Positions 6,349 through 13,313 of a stretch of 64,000 nucleotides of DNA are shown in pieces. Position 1 is the stretch's first letter, and the number at the start of each line of letters is the position of its first letter. A program made the position numbers and the translations under genes. Origin of the DNA: an uncultured Ruminococcus sp. (lineage in GTDB: Bacteria > Bacillota > Clostridia > Oscillospirales > Ruminococcaceae); the NCBI GenBank assembly GCA_910584195.1, contig CAJTYV010000016.1, forward strand, positions 1 to 64,000, read 5' to 3'. The notes below the pieces were generated by a model. That model did no database searches, was not told the origin of the DNA, and saw nothing but the letters and a program-made list of their open reading frames with translations.

Positions 6349-6435
6349 GAAACAGTAGCTCAGTTGGTAGAGCGAATGAGGAATGGTAGTAATTTGCCCC
6401 TCATTAGGTCATAGGTTCGAGTCCTATCTGTTTCT
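6349..6435 (+). tRNA. tRNA-like gene with enlarged anticodon loop
   Basis: A cloverleaf can be drawn. The acceptor stem GAAACAG (6349-6355) pairs fully with CTGTTTC (6428-6434). T and A fill positions 8-9. The D arm is GCTC/GAGC with an AGTTGGTA loop. The anticodon stem is AATGA/TCATT (6375-6379 with 6401-6405), the variable region is AGGTC, and the T arm is ATAGG-TTCGAGT-CCTAT. The anticodon loop is 21 nt instead of 7 (or 17 nt if GG/CC extends the stem), so no normal anticodon with U33 can be assigned. CCA is not encoded. Total length is 87 nt, 14 more than a standard class I tRNA. It may be a decayed tRNA, a tRNA with a tiny insertion, or a tRNA mimic with another role. Confidence 0.65.
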
Positions 6436-6485
6436 CTTTTATTTTTCTACAGCCAAAACAAAAAAATGAAAGGAGAAAAAGAGGT

Positions 6486-7280
6486 ATGAACAAACTGCAA
6501 CTGGGACTGCGAAAAGCGTCCCCAACAATCCTAACTTGTTTAGGAGCAATCGGCGTGGTTGGTACTGCCGTATTATCAGTACAGGCTACACCAAAAGCTA
6601 TGGTGCTGATTAAAGCTAAGAAAGACGAGGTAAAAACAGATAAGTTGACCCCTCAGGAACTTATAGAGGCAACTTGGAAGTGTTATATTCCGCCGGTTTT
6701 GGTTGGTGCCTCCACAATCGCTTGTATCATTGGTATCGGTGTTTTAGATAAGCGTAATCAGGCGGCGTTATCCAGCGCCTATGCTATGGTAAACGAATCA
6801 TACAAGCAATATCGCCAGGCAGCTAAAAAGGTCTATGGGGCGGATGCGGACGATAAAATCTGTGCTGAAATGGCTAAAGACGCAATGGTGGCTGATGGTG
6901 GTTGGGGGTATCAGATATATAACATGGATATGGATACAGAGAGCGAGCGTATTCTGTGCTATGACATGTTCTCCAAAAGATATTTTAATACGACTATGGC
7001 AGCGGTTATTAACGCTCAGTATCATATCAACCGTAATCTTCAGCTCCGTGGATATTGCACTCTAAACGAGTATTATGAGTTCCTTGGTATTAACGGGATT
7101 GAGCTTGGCAACGAGATGGGATGGAATTTACAGGAGATTTATGAGGGCGGCGAAATGTGGCTTGATTTTGACAATCGAAAAACCGTTCTCGAAGACAATC
7201 TTGAATGTGTAATTATTTCAGGATATGAACCGCAGCAGTTTGGAGCGGAATTACTCGAAGAAATAGTAGGGGAGGATTGA
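6486..7280 (+). CDS. DUF6353-like membrane protein, copy 1
   Basis: A 264-aa protein with two hydrophobic segments near residues 12-32 (ILTCLGAIGVVGTAVLSV) and 60-85 (YIPPVLVGASTIACIIGIGV), a long helical stretch, and a C-terminal domain ending in an acidic motif (MWLDFDN). It is a paralogue of the proteins at 9281-10054 and 12228-13193: all share the PxILTxxGxxGxxxTxVLxxxATPKA-type start and a C-terminal LxFxD block. I recall this family as DUF6353, known from large Firmicutes phages, with no known function. GAAAGGAGAAAAAGAGGT precedes the ATG. A membrane-associated early role is inferred. Confidence 0.75.
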   Translation: MNKLQLGLRKASPTILTCLGAIGVVGTAVLSVQATPKAMVLIKAKKDEVKTDKLTPQELIEATWKCYIPPVLVGASTIACIIGIGVLDKRNQAALSSAYAMVNESYKQYRQAAKKVYGADADDKICAEMAKDAMVADGGWGYQIYNMDMDTESERILCYDMFSKRYFNTTMAAVINAQYHINRNLQLRGYCTLNEYYEFLGINGIELGNEMGWNLQEIYEGGEMWLDFDNRKTVLEDNLECVIISGYEPQQFGAELLEEIVGED

Positions 7281-7284
7281 CGTT

Positions 7285-7494
7285 ATGGAAGATACAAAAT
7301 TAACAAAGCACGATGTTATGGATATTGCAGTAGGTGCTGGGATCATATTTGTAACCGGGCTTATCGCATACAAGCTCGGCGTAGACAGCGGCAAAAGGCA
7401 GTATCAGAAAACCATGATAAGGCTTGCCAGGAAGAACGGCGAGATATGGCGTATTGTCGATGGAAACCATAGACTCACCGTAACATATTTCTAA
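7285..7494 (+). CDS. Small single-pass membrane protein
   Basis: A 69-aa protein with one membrane segment (VAVGAGIIFVTGLIAYKLGVD-like, about residues 11-32) followed by a basic cytoplasmic tail. It starts 4 nt after the preceding stop with GAGGATTG upstream, so it is probably co-translated with the DUF6353-like protein. No function known. Confidence 0.65.
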   Translation: MEDTKLTKHDVMDIAVGAGIIFVTGLIAYKLGVDSGKRQYQKTMIRLARKNGEIWRIVDGNHRLTVTYF

Positions 7495-7495
7495 A

Positions 7496-7530
7496 TCGCA
7501 AAATTTACAATCACTATTATGGAAAGGAGG
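7496..7530 (+). promoter_or_regulatory. Leader repeat, copy 10 (hairpin lost)
   Basis: TCGCAAAATTTACAA is well conserved, but the following bases (TCACTATTATGG) cannot pair with the AAAGGAGG. The element persists without the SD-masking stem, which suggests that the TCGCA...TTTACA part matters by itself. Confidence 0.55.
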
Positions 7531-7539
7531 TAACGCTTT

Positions 7540-7707
7540 ATGGGAAAAAGCAGTATCATTAAAGTTCTTGGAACGGTAGTAACCGTAGTTGGATTAGCGG
7601 CGAATTTGTTGTCCGATTGGGTTAAAGACCAGCAGATGAACGAAAAGATCGATGAAAAGGTCAATGAAGCGATTGCCAAAAGAGATAAAGAAGACGAGGA
7701 GTCCTAA
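7540..7707 (+). CDS. Small membrane-associated protein, short cassette gene
   Basis: A 55-aa protein. It begins MGKSSIIKVLGTVVTVVG, giving one hydrophobic helix at about residues 5-24, followed by a charged coiled-coil tail (KIDEKVNEAIAKRDKEDEES). AAAGGAGGTAACGCTTT precedes the ATG. The TAA stop is in the loop of the terminator at 7699-7725. Similar small proteins accompany DUF6353-like genes in other phages, as far as I recall. Function unknown. Confidence 0.75.
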   Translation: MGKSSIIKVLGTVVTVVGLAANLLSDWVKDQQMNEKIDEKVNEAIAKRDKEDEES

Positions 7708-7725
7708 CAGGGACTCTTCTTTTCT
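7699..7725 (+). terminator. Stop-in-loop terminator, perfect stem
   Basis: GAGTCC/GGACTC with no mismatch, a loop containing TAACAG, and a TTCTTTTC tail. The loop TAA ends the 55-aa gene. Confidence 0.85.
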
Positions 7726-7742
7726 GTTTGCAGGAGGATATT

Positions 7743-8045
7743 ATGGACAATCGTGTTACATCGGCTATCGAGGATTATATTTATGATTTGACAGATCCTC
7801 AAAGAAACTGGCCTGAGTATTATTTCAGGCAAGTAAGTTTTTCAAGATTCGCCGCAGGAGAGATTTTGAAACTTGTTAAAGAGGCATCGACTTTTCAAGA
7901 ATCCATTGATGCAGTTGCTGATTTTAGCATTAAGATGAAAAGCTTTGCAATAATGGATCACGATAATAAGAACGATGCCCAAATTTTCTCTGTGGCATAT
8001 GAAGTGGCAACTGATATTTTAGACATCCTAAATGCGATGAAATGA
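7743..8045 (+). CDS. Unknown early phage protein
   Basis: A 100-aa soluble, mostly helical, acidic protein (SAIEDYIYDLTDPQRNWPEYYF near the start). The ATG at 7743 follows AGGAGG; an in-frame TTG at 7728 lacks a ribosome-binding site. It ends 13 nt before the first DUF6273-like gene and may share its transcript. No motif recognised. Confidence 0.65.
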   Translation: MDNRVTSAIEDYIYDLTDPQRNWPEYYFRQVSFSRFAAGEILKLVKEASTFQESIDAVADFSIKMKSFAIMDHDNKNDAQIFSVAYEVATDILDILNAMK

Positions 8046-8058
8046 AAGGAGAAAAAAG

Positions 8059-8607
8059 ATGAAAGCATTAAGAAAACAGGAAGTATCAATTCAGGCAGCA
8101 GGTGAGTTTAAGGTTGGCGATCAGATTGAGATCGGAAAGTATACGGCGACCTGTCAGAAAGTTACTAAAAAGGGGGCGCTCTTTCTTCTGGACCAGTATC
8201 TTGATGAGCCTTTTAAGATGAATCGGGAGAACACGAACGAGGGCGGTTATGAGGCAAGTGATTTACGCACGGAGCTTCAGAAGAACAGTGTCCTGGCAAT
8301 TTTTGAGTCCGTCAGGAATATGATGGTTCCTTTTAAGAACGGCGATCTGCTTCGTATCCCGTATGCGGAAGAATTCTTTGGTGATGTCGATGGTTACGAG
8401 TCAAGCGGCAAGAAACAATGGCCTCTTATGACAGACCGCAAGAATCGTATCGCAATCCGCGAGGGCGAAGCCTATGAGTGGGGATGGTTGCAGAACAAAT
8501 TAGAGTTTTCTTCGGCTTATTTCGCTCTTGTGACCTACAGTGGCTATGCGGACTACTACAACGCCTCGTACTCTGGCGGGGTTCGTCCGGTATTTCGGTT
8601 AGGTTAA
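8059..8607 (+). CDS. DUF6273-like C-type-lectin-fold protein, variable copy 1
   Basis: A 182-aa protein. The N-terminal part (GDQIEIGKYTATCQKVTKKGALFLLDQ) and the C-terminal GVRPVF resemble DUF6273, a formylglycine-generating/C-type-lectin-like fold used as the display domain in many diversity-generating retroelement (DGR) targets. Codons from 8509 to 8590 form an 82-bp block that is collinear with the paralogue at 8682-9230 and differs only at adenine-compatible sites. A GC-rich hairpin follows the stop at once, as at DGR target ends. It has no signal peptide or obvious tail-fibre domain and sits in the early region, so its partner or ligand is unknown. Confidence 0.8.
   Translation: MKALRKQEVSIQAAGEFKVGDQIEIGKYTATCQKVTKKGALFLLDQYLDEPFKMNRENTNEGGYEASDLRTELQKNSVLAIFESVRNMMVPFKNGDLLRIPYAEEFFGDVDGYESSGKKQWPLMTDRKNRIAIREGEAYEWGWLQNKLEFSSAYFALVTYSGYADYYNASYSGGVRPVFRLG
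8509..8590 (+). other. Candidate DGR variable region VR1
   Basis: Eighty-two bases, no gaps against VR2 (9129-9210). Eleven codons differ, written VR1/VR2: TAT/GAT, CTT/TAT, ACC/AGC, AGT/AAT, TAT/AAT, GCG/ACG, GAC/TCC, TAC/AAC, AAC/GGC, TAC/TGC, GGC/GAC. All 14 base changes are at codon positions 1 or 2, and each is compatible with an A in a common template (AAT, AAC or ACG). The remaining codons are identical at all three positions. Confidence 0.85.
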
Positions 8608-8610
8608 TCT

Positions 8611-8640
8611 CCGCCCCTTGTGGGCGGTTTTATATTTTTG
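8611..8640 (+). terminator. GC-rich hairpin after VR1
   Basis: CCGCCC/GGGCGG stem with loop CTTGT, then TTTTATATTTTTG. It can act as a terminator. Its position directly after a variable region also matches the hairpin or cruciform that promotes mutagenic homing in known DGRs. Confidence 0.75.
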
Positions 8641-8681
8641 CGCATTTAACAAACAAATCTAAAATGAAAAGGAGAAAAATT

Positions 8682-9230
8682 ATGAAGGTAGCAAGAAAGG
8701 TGCAGTTCAAAACAAACGAAATCTGCGTAGGAGATCAGATCAATGTAAAGCTTCACGGCTTCGGCAGGTTTACGGCAACCGCCCAGAAGGTAACGGACAA
8801 GGGGATTCTCTTCCTGTTCGATGAGGTCGTTGCCCGGCATCCGATGAATGAATCCAATATCAATAAGGGCGGGTTCGATGGTTCGGACATGAAACGGTGG
8901 CTGAATGAAGTTGTTCTTCGGGCGTTCCCGGATAAGCTGAGAAACAAGGTGACGGAGATCACGCTTCCTACATACGGCGAGGTATTCGGTCATGACGATT
9001 TCTATGAAAACTTTGAGCCGGATAATGACGAGCAGTTTGAGATGATGAAGCGGCGCGGAAACCGTGTCTGCGACTTTGAAGATGACTGGTGCTGGTGGTG
9101 GCTCCGCAATGCTACAAAAGAAAGCGTTTCTTCGGCTGATTTCGCTTATGTGAGCTACAATGGCAATACGTCCTACAACGGCGCCTCGTGCTCTGACGGG
9201 GTTCGTCCGGAGTTCTGGCTGGTTAGATAA
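8682..9230 (+). CDS. DUF6273-like C-type-lectin-fold protein, variable copy 2
   Basis: A 182-aa paralogue of the preceding protein (N-terminal GDQINVKLHGFGRFTATAQKVTDKG; C-terminal GVRPEFW). Outside the last 82-bp block the two genes differ freely, including third codon positions. Inside it they are identical apart from A-compatible changes. Tryptophans are abundant just before the block (DDWCWWWLRN). The ATG at 8682 follows AAAAGGAGAAAAATT; an upstream in-frame extension overlaps copy 1 and is rejected. The two genes probably form a pair of displayed or secreted-by-lysis binding proteins, but the ligand is unknown. Confidence 0.8.
   Translation: MKVARKVQFKTNEICVGDQINVKLHGFGRFTATAQKVTDKGILFLFDEVVARHPMNESNINKGGFDGSDMKRWLNEVVLRAFPDKLRNKVTEITLPTYGEVFGHDDFYENFEPDNDEQFEMMKRRGNRVCDFEDDWCWWWLRNATKESVSSADFAYVSYNGNTSYNGASCSDGVRPEFWLVR
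9129..9210 (+). other. Candidate DGR variable region VR2
   Basis: Same length and frame as VR1, ending in the same bases encoding GVRP. The inferred template carries AAY or ACG at the 11 variable codons. No third copy with those A-rich codons (the template repeat) was found in the window. Confidence 0.85.
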
Positions 9231-9233
9231 TCG

Positions 9234-9257
9234 CCGCCCCTTGTGGGCGGTTTATAT
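9234..9257 (+). terminator. GC-rich hairpin after VR2
   Basis: The CCGCCC-CTTGT-GGGCGG hairpin is identical to the one after VR1, followed by TTTATATTTTTG that leads directly into the next Shine-Dalgarno. Confidence 0.75.
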
Positions 9258-9280
9258 TTTTGAAAGGAGAAACGTCACTT

Positions 9281-10054
9281 ATGAACACAAAACCACTATC
9301 TAAGGCTCTCCGAAATATGGAGGATGCTCTTAGAAAACATAGCCCGGAAATACTTACCGGGATTGGTATTGCCGGAATGATTACAACAACAGTTCTGGCG
9401 GTACGGGCAACCCCTAAAGCCTTGATTTGTATTGAGGAGAAGAAAGAAGAACTTGAAACGGAGAAGTTAAGGCCGAAAGAGTTGGTTCTTGCCACATGGA
9501 GGTGTTATATTCCTGCAACGGCAATCGGTACGGCATCTATACTTTGCCTCATCGGAGCAAGTTCTGTAAATGTTCGTAGAAGAGCCGCGTTAGCAACAGC
9601 ATACAGCTTATCGGAATCAGCATTCCGGGAGTATCAGGAAAAAGTTGTTGAGGCGATAGGCGACAAAAAAGAAGAAGCTATACGGGACTCGATTGCCAAA
9701 GAAAAGATTGAGCAGCATCCCGTAAGCACTCAGCAGGTTATCATAACAGAAAGAGGAAATACACTCTGCTACGACTCTGCATCTGGAAGATATTTTAGAT
9801 CGGATATGGAAAAGCTGAAAAAAGCTGAGAATGAACTGAATCGACGGATGCGGGACGAAATGTTTATATCCTGGAACGATTTCAATTACGAAGTTGGCCT
9901 GCCACATATGAGTATGGGTGATGACCTTGGGTGGAACATCGATACCGGATATTTGGAACTCCGATTCAGTTCTCAGATTGCTGATGACGGAACACCTTGT
10001 CTGGTGATTGATTACCATGTTGAACCCAGATACGATTATCGTAACAACGGCTAA
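9281..10054 (+). CDS. DUF6353-like membrane protein, copy 2
   Basis: A 257-aa paralogue of the 264-aa protein at 6486. It has the same architecture: a hydrophobic segment near residues 20-42 (ILTGIGIAGMITTTVLAVRATPKA), a second near 75-97 (YIPATAIGTASILCLIGAS), a charged helical middle, and a C-terminal block with LGWNIDTGYLELRF. The ATG at 9281 follows GAAAGGAGAAACGTCACTT; a longer in-frame start at 9260 overlaps the SD and is rejected. The two 'sandwich' the variable lectin-like genes, which hints at a functional link. Confidence 0.75.
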   Translation: MNTKPLSKALRNMEDALRKHSPEILTGIGIAGMITTTVLAVRATPKALICIEEKKEELETEKLRPKELVLATWRCYIPATAIGTASILCLIGASSVNVRRRAALATAYSLSESAFREYQEKVVEAIGDKKEEAIRDSIAKEKIEQHPVSTQQVIITERGNTLCYDSASGRYFRSDMEKLKKAENELNRRMRDEMFISWNDFNYEVGLPHMSMGDDLGWNIDTGYLELRFSSQIADDGTPCLVIDYHVEPRYDYRNNG

Positions 10055-10125
10055 CAGCTCGCAAATTTTACAAGCACTTTAATGGAGAGAACCACTAAAT
10101 TTCTATTTTTGAAAGGAGAACAACA

Positions 10126-10410
10126 ATGGAACCTAATGAAATGATGGTAAATGAAGAGGTAGTTGAAACAGCAACAGAAGCAACCGAGGAGATCGTGAAG
10201 AAGAGTTCTGGTAAGGGATTCAAGATTGCGGCTGGTGTTGGTTTGGCGATTGTGCTTGGCGGGTTAGCCATTAAGTACGTTGTCATTCCGACAGCAAACA
10301 AGATCAAGGCGAAGAAGCAGCAGGACTCTGACGTGATTGACGGTGAGTTTGAAGAAGTGGCTGATGACGACACCGAGCAGGGAACCAATGAGGAGGATTC
10401 TGAGGAGTAA
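10126..10410 (+). CDS. Single-pass membrane protein with acidic tails
   Basis: A 94-aa protein. The acidic N terminus (residues 1-25) leads into GKGFKIAAGVGLAIVLGGLAI, a membrane helix at about 28-50. A basic stop-transfer (KIKAKKQQ) and a strongly acidic tail follow. GAAAGGAGAACAACA precedes the ATG. A degenerate leader repeat lies at 10059-10089, 36 bp upstream. Unknown function; typical of the membrane-protein cluster here. Confidence 0.7.
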   Translation: MEPNEMMVNEEVVETATEATEEIVKKSSGKGFKIAAGVGLAIVLGGLAIKYVVIPTANKIKAKKQQDSDVIDGEFEEVADDDTEQGTNEEDSEE

Positions 10411-10446
10411 CTGAAGAACAGAATAATAGTCGTTCTGACTGAGGGG

Positions 10447-10475
10447 AAGCATCTGTAACAAGGTGCTTTCTCTTT
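10447..10475 (+). terminator. Intrinsic terminator
   Basis: AAGCATC/GGTGCTT stem with loop TGTAACAA, then TCTCTTTTG. It has the same loop sequence as the GAGTCG family but a different stem. Confidence 0.75.
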
Positions 10476-10504
10476 TGTTGTTTGGAACGGACTGGAGGTG
10501 TTTT

Positions 10505-10711
10505 ATGAACAGATATTGTTACAAGGGACCTGTCATGGAATTTGAACAGTGCGTTTCAAATAACTGGGAAGGGACTACCTATGCCGCATCTGAAAAGAAA
10601 GCAAGGAGCAATCTGGCTTATCAATATAAAAGGCAATACAACAAAATAGCCGCAACAAGAATAACTCTTCCGGGAAAACTGGTTGAGGTTTGGAAAGGAG
10701 AAAAATCATGA
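10505..10711 (+). CDS. Small basic unknown protein
   Basis: A 68-aa protein, aromatic-rich at the start (MNRYCYKGPVMEF) and basic in the second half (KKARSNLAYQYKRQYNK). I recall this layout in phage and conjugative-element proteins of unknown role. The ATG at 10505 has GGAGGTG upstream. Its stop overlaps the next start (ATGA at 10708). Confidence 0.7.
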   Translation: MNRYCYKGPVMEFEQCVSNNWEGTTYAASEKKARSNLAYQYKRQYNKIAATRITLPGKLVEVWKGEKS

Positions 10712-11262
10712 GCAAAATTGATTGTGATTGGATATTTGGTTTTGGGATGATGGTGGCTGGTCTTATCGGAGTTGGGTACGGACTCGGCGTCCATTGTAAG
10801 ATGAAAAAGCTTTGCGAAAAGCTGGACACAACGATTGATGATTTGTCGAACGATGTTCCTATTGATATTCCAAAAGAGGTTATCGATCAGGCGGTAGAAA
10901 GAGCAGCCGAGAGACGGGCTCGTTATGCTGTAGATAACGCCGCGGCAGATATCATCAGTAAAATGAAGTCTGATATTCACAGTGAAGTATCCTCGGCTGT
11001 ATCAGATGAGCGCAAGAAGATTTCGGAAAAGGTCACGGATACGATCGCAGAGAGGGTATCTAAGATTGATGAGGATGAGCTTCGCAAGGACGTTGTCAAT
11101 AAGGCAAAGGAACAGATAGCTGCCAAATTTGACAATAAACTTGATGATATTTTAGCGGACTTCAACTCGAACCTCAGCAATGTTTCGAGAATTTACAGAT
11201 CTATTGCGCAGACTATCGCCGGAACACAGAATGCGCGGGATGTAATGTTTAAAATGGTGTAG
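10708..11262 (+). CDS. Membrane-anchored coiled-coil protein
   Basis: A 184-aa protein with one N-terminal membrane segment (WIFGFGMMVAGLIGVGYGLG, about residues 8-27). A long heptad-rich helical region follows (residues about 35-165, with many VxxKIxE/RRARYAVDNAAADI-type repeats). It should form a rod-like coiled coil on the cytoplasmic face. Translationally coupled to the preceding gene and followed 14 nt later by the next. No family recognised. Confidence 0.7.
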   Translation: MSKIDCDWIFGFGMMVAGLIGVGYGLGVHCKMKKLCEKLDTTIDDLSNDVPIDIPKEVIDQAVERAAERRARYAVDNAAADIISKMKSDIHSEVSSAVSDERKKISEKVTDTIAERVSKIDEDELRKDVVNKAKEQIAAKFDNKLDDILADFNSNLSNVSRIYRSIAQTIAGTQNARDVMFKMV

Positions 11263-11276
11263 AAAGGAGAAGAACA

Positions 11277-11903
11277 ATGGAACAGTACGGAGGGAACTCA
11301 CACAAAATGAAAGATGAGCAAAAAGCTCTCCCCGAGAAATCATCAGAAGAAAAGAAAGTCGGAAAAGTCATCAGCGGTTCTGCTAAGTCTAAGAAAAAGG
11401 GCGAGATGCAGAAATTTGCAGATGTTTTCATTTCGGAAGATGTCGGCAATGTAAAATCTTATATTTTTATGGAGGTGCTTGTGCCGGCGGTGAAAAAGGC
11501 AATCTCCGACATCGTGACAAACGGCGTTGACATGATTCTTTACGGGGAAACCAGGCAGAAAAAGAATACAACAACGAAGGTTTCATACGGGAAGTATTAT
11601 GGGAACAGCGGAGAGCAGGAACGCCGGAGCAGCAGCTACAGACAGTCCGGGCGAAACGGTTTCGACTACGATGAAATTATATTTGAAACCCGTGGTGATG
11701 CTGAGTCAGTTCTGGATGCTATGAATGAGATCATCAGCCAGTACGGGGTTGTGAGCGTTGGTGATTTGTACGATCTTGCAGACGTGTCTACAGATAACTT
11801 CGCAGTAAATAAATATGGCTGGACGGATATTGCTGGATGTAAGGCGGTTAGAGTGCGCGATGGTTATGTTCTTAAACTGCCGAAAGCATACCCGCTGAAT
11901 TAG
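11277..11903 (+). CDS. Conserved phage protein, possible structural scaffold
   Basis: A 208-aa protein. A basic, low-complexity N terminus (about 1-50) is followed by a conserved-looking block (VGNVKSYIFMEVLVPAVKKAISDIVTNGVDMILYG), a Ser/Arg/Gly/Tyr-rich linker, and a C-terminal domain with GVVSVGDLYDLADV. I recall relatives in Clostridia phages without assigned function. AAAGGAGAAGAACA precedes the ATG. Confidence 0.7.
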   Translation: MEQYGGNSHKMKDEQKALPEKSSEEKKVGKVISGSAKSKKKGEMQKFADVFISEDVGNVKSYIFMEVLVPAVKKAISDIVTNGVDMILYGETRQKKNTTTKVSYGKYYGNSGEQERRSSSYRQSGRNGFDYDEIIFETRGDAESVLDAMNEIISQYGVVSVGDLYDLADVSTDNFAVNKYGWTDIAGCKAVRVRDGYVLKLPKAYPLN

Positions 11904-11916
11904 GAGGAAATGTGCA

Positions 11917-12231
11917 ATGAAACAGGATATTTCTATGATGAAAGAAACCACGTTAAGGCGAGACCAGATTTTGGATACTGCCAAGATCATCATCAACGGC
12001 GAACGTGAGGGTACATACGGAAAGGCGGAGGACAGCTTTGCCTCTATCGGAGCGCTGTGGAGTGCGTATTTGAACTATAATGTCACTCCTACGGACGTTG
12101 CCAACATGATGATATTGATGAAGGTAGCTCGTAATGCGTCCGGCGTCTATAAGGAAGACAACTGGATTGATATTTGTGGATATGCCGCATTAGGCGGAGA
12201 AATTCAGGAAAAGGAGAATAAGCAGAAATGA
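11917..12231 (+). CDS. DUF6378-like phage protein
   Basis: A 104-aa protein. The pattern ILDTAKIIINGEREGTYGKAEDSF ... LWSAYL ... VANMMILMKVARNAS ... WIDICGYAAL matches the DUF6378 family as I remember it: small proteins found beside DNA-metabolism genes in phages. The fold is expected to be helical. GGAGGAAATGTGCA precedes the ATG. The last codons overlap the next start by 4 bp. Confidence 0.75.
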   Translation: MKQDISMMKETTLRRDQILDTAKIIINGEREGTYGKAEDSFASIGALWSAYLNYNVTPTDVANMMILMKVARNASGVYKEDNWIDICGYAALGGEIQEKENKQK

Positions 12232-13193
12232 AAAAAGATGAAATCATGAATAAGGTGAGCGGAGTTTTCGGTAATGTTAGCTTCAAGATGAAAAAGCACA
12301 GCCCAGAAATTCTTATGGCAGCGGGTGTTGCTGGTGTGATTGTGAGTGCCGTTATGGCGTGCAAAGCGACTCTTAAAGTCGATGCGGTCATGGATGAAAC
12401 TAAAGAGAAGATGGATAAGATCCATACGGCAGAGGAGAATGGCACCACGGAGGCCGGAGAGGATTATTCCAAGGAAGATGCGAAGAAAGACACGGTGATT
12501 GTCTATGCACAGACCGGTCTCCAGCTTGCAAAGACGTATGCTCCTGCGGTTGCAATCGGGGCTTTATCGATCGCCAGCATTCTGGCATCTAACAATATTC
12601 TTCGTAAGAGGAATGTGGCATTGACAGCGGCTTATACAGTTCTTGATACCGATTTTAAGAATTACAGAAGTCGTGTGATCGAAAAGTTTGGTAAGGAGAT
12701 TGACCGTGAACTGAAGTACAACATCAAAGCCGAAAAGGTATCGGCTACCGAGGTGGACGCGGAAACCGGAAAAGAGAAAAAGGTCAAGAAGAATGCCTTT
12801 GTGGTGAACCCGTCCGATGTAAGCGGGTATGCCCGGTTCTTCGAGAAGTACACGGTTGATGAGGACGGAAATTCGATCCTGAATCCCCACTGGGAGCCGA
12901 ACAACGAATATAACATCATGTTCATCAAGGCGCAGGAGAACTATGCCAATGATCTGCTCAGGGCGAAAAAGCGTCTGTTTCTGAATGATGTATATGAGAT
13001 GCTTGGACTTCCTCGCACCAAAGCAGGTCAGGTCGTGGGTTGGGTTTATGACAAAGACAATCCGGTCGGTGACAATTACGTTGATTTCGGACTGTATACG
13101 GACAATCTGAGCTATTCCGATTTTGCGAACGGACTCGATCCGGCGATTCTGTTGGATTTCAATGTTGACGGCAACATCTGGGAGATGATGTGA
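12228..13193 (+). CDS. DUF6353-like membrane protein, copy 3 (longest)
   Basis: A 321-aa protein with membrane segments near residues 24-44 (ILMAAGVAGVIVSAVMACKAT) and about 100-120 (YAPAVAIGALSIASILASN). A charged middle follows, then a C-terminal domain (NIMFIKAQENYANDLLRA ... VGWVYDKDNPVGDNYVDFG ... LLDFNVDG) that also exists alone at 2624-2959. It is the fullest member of the family here and defines two modules: membrane hairpin and globular domain. Function unknown; family name recalled, not checked. Confidence 0.75.
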   Translation: MKKDEIMNKVSGVFGNVSFKMKKHSPEILMAAGVAGVIVSAVMACKATLKVDAVMDETKEKMDKIHTAEENGTTEAGEDYSKEDAKKDTVIVYAQTGLQLAKTYAPAVAIGALSIASILASNNILRKRNVALTAAYTVLDTDFKNYRSRVIEKFGKEIDRELKYNIKAEKVSATEVDAETGKEKKVKKNAFVVNPSDVSGYARFFEKYTVDEDGNSILNPHWEPNNEYNIMFIKAQENYANDLLRAKKRLFLNDVYEMLGLPRTKAGQVVGWVYDKDNPVGDNYVDFGLYTDNLSYSDFANGLDPAILLDFNVDGNIWEMM

Positions 13194-13289
13194 ATGGATG
13201 GGCTCGATGGTATCGGTTCAGGAGACGATTGGTGCCGGGCAATGACAGACTATCCTTGTCTTGGCCCAAAAGAGATGAGGATAGTCTAA
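13194..13289 (+). CDS. Possible 31-aa protein
   Basis: A short frame begins directly after the preceding stop (TGAATG) with GGGAG 8 nt upstream. It encodes a Gly/Asp-rich peptide containing GDDWCRAMTDYPCLGPKEM. The last third lies inside the hairpin at 13247-13287, so it could instead be only leader sequence. Confidence 0.35.
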   Translation: MDGLDGIGSGDDWCRAMTDYPCLGPKEMRIV

Positions 13290-13298
13290 TTATATTTT
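13247..13298 (+). terminator. Large hairpin, terminator or regulatory
   Basis: AGACTATCC at 13247-13255 pairs perfectly with GGATAGTCT at 13279-13287, with a 23-nt loop, followed by AATTATATTTTG. The T run is interrupted, so termination may be partial. Confidence 0.5.
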
Positions 13299-13313
13299 GA
13301 AGGGAGTTTTCAC

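Noticed and set aside
6380..6400. Amber-suppressor tRNA linked to the interrupted gene at 29061
   Set aside because: The enlarged loop shows no CTA anticodon in a normal position, and TAG is an ordinary stop for many genes.
8478..8681. Longer version of the second DUF6273-like protein starting inside the first gene
   Set aside because: It overlaps the variable region in another frame; the start at 8682 has a strong ribosome-binding site and aligns with the paralogue.
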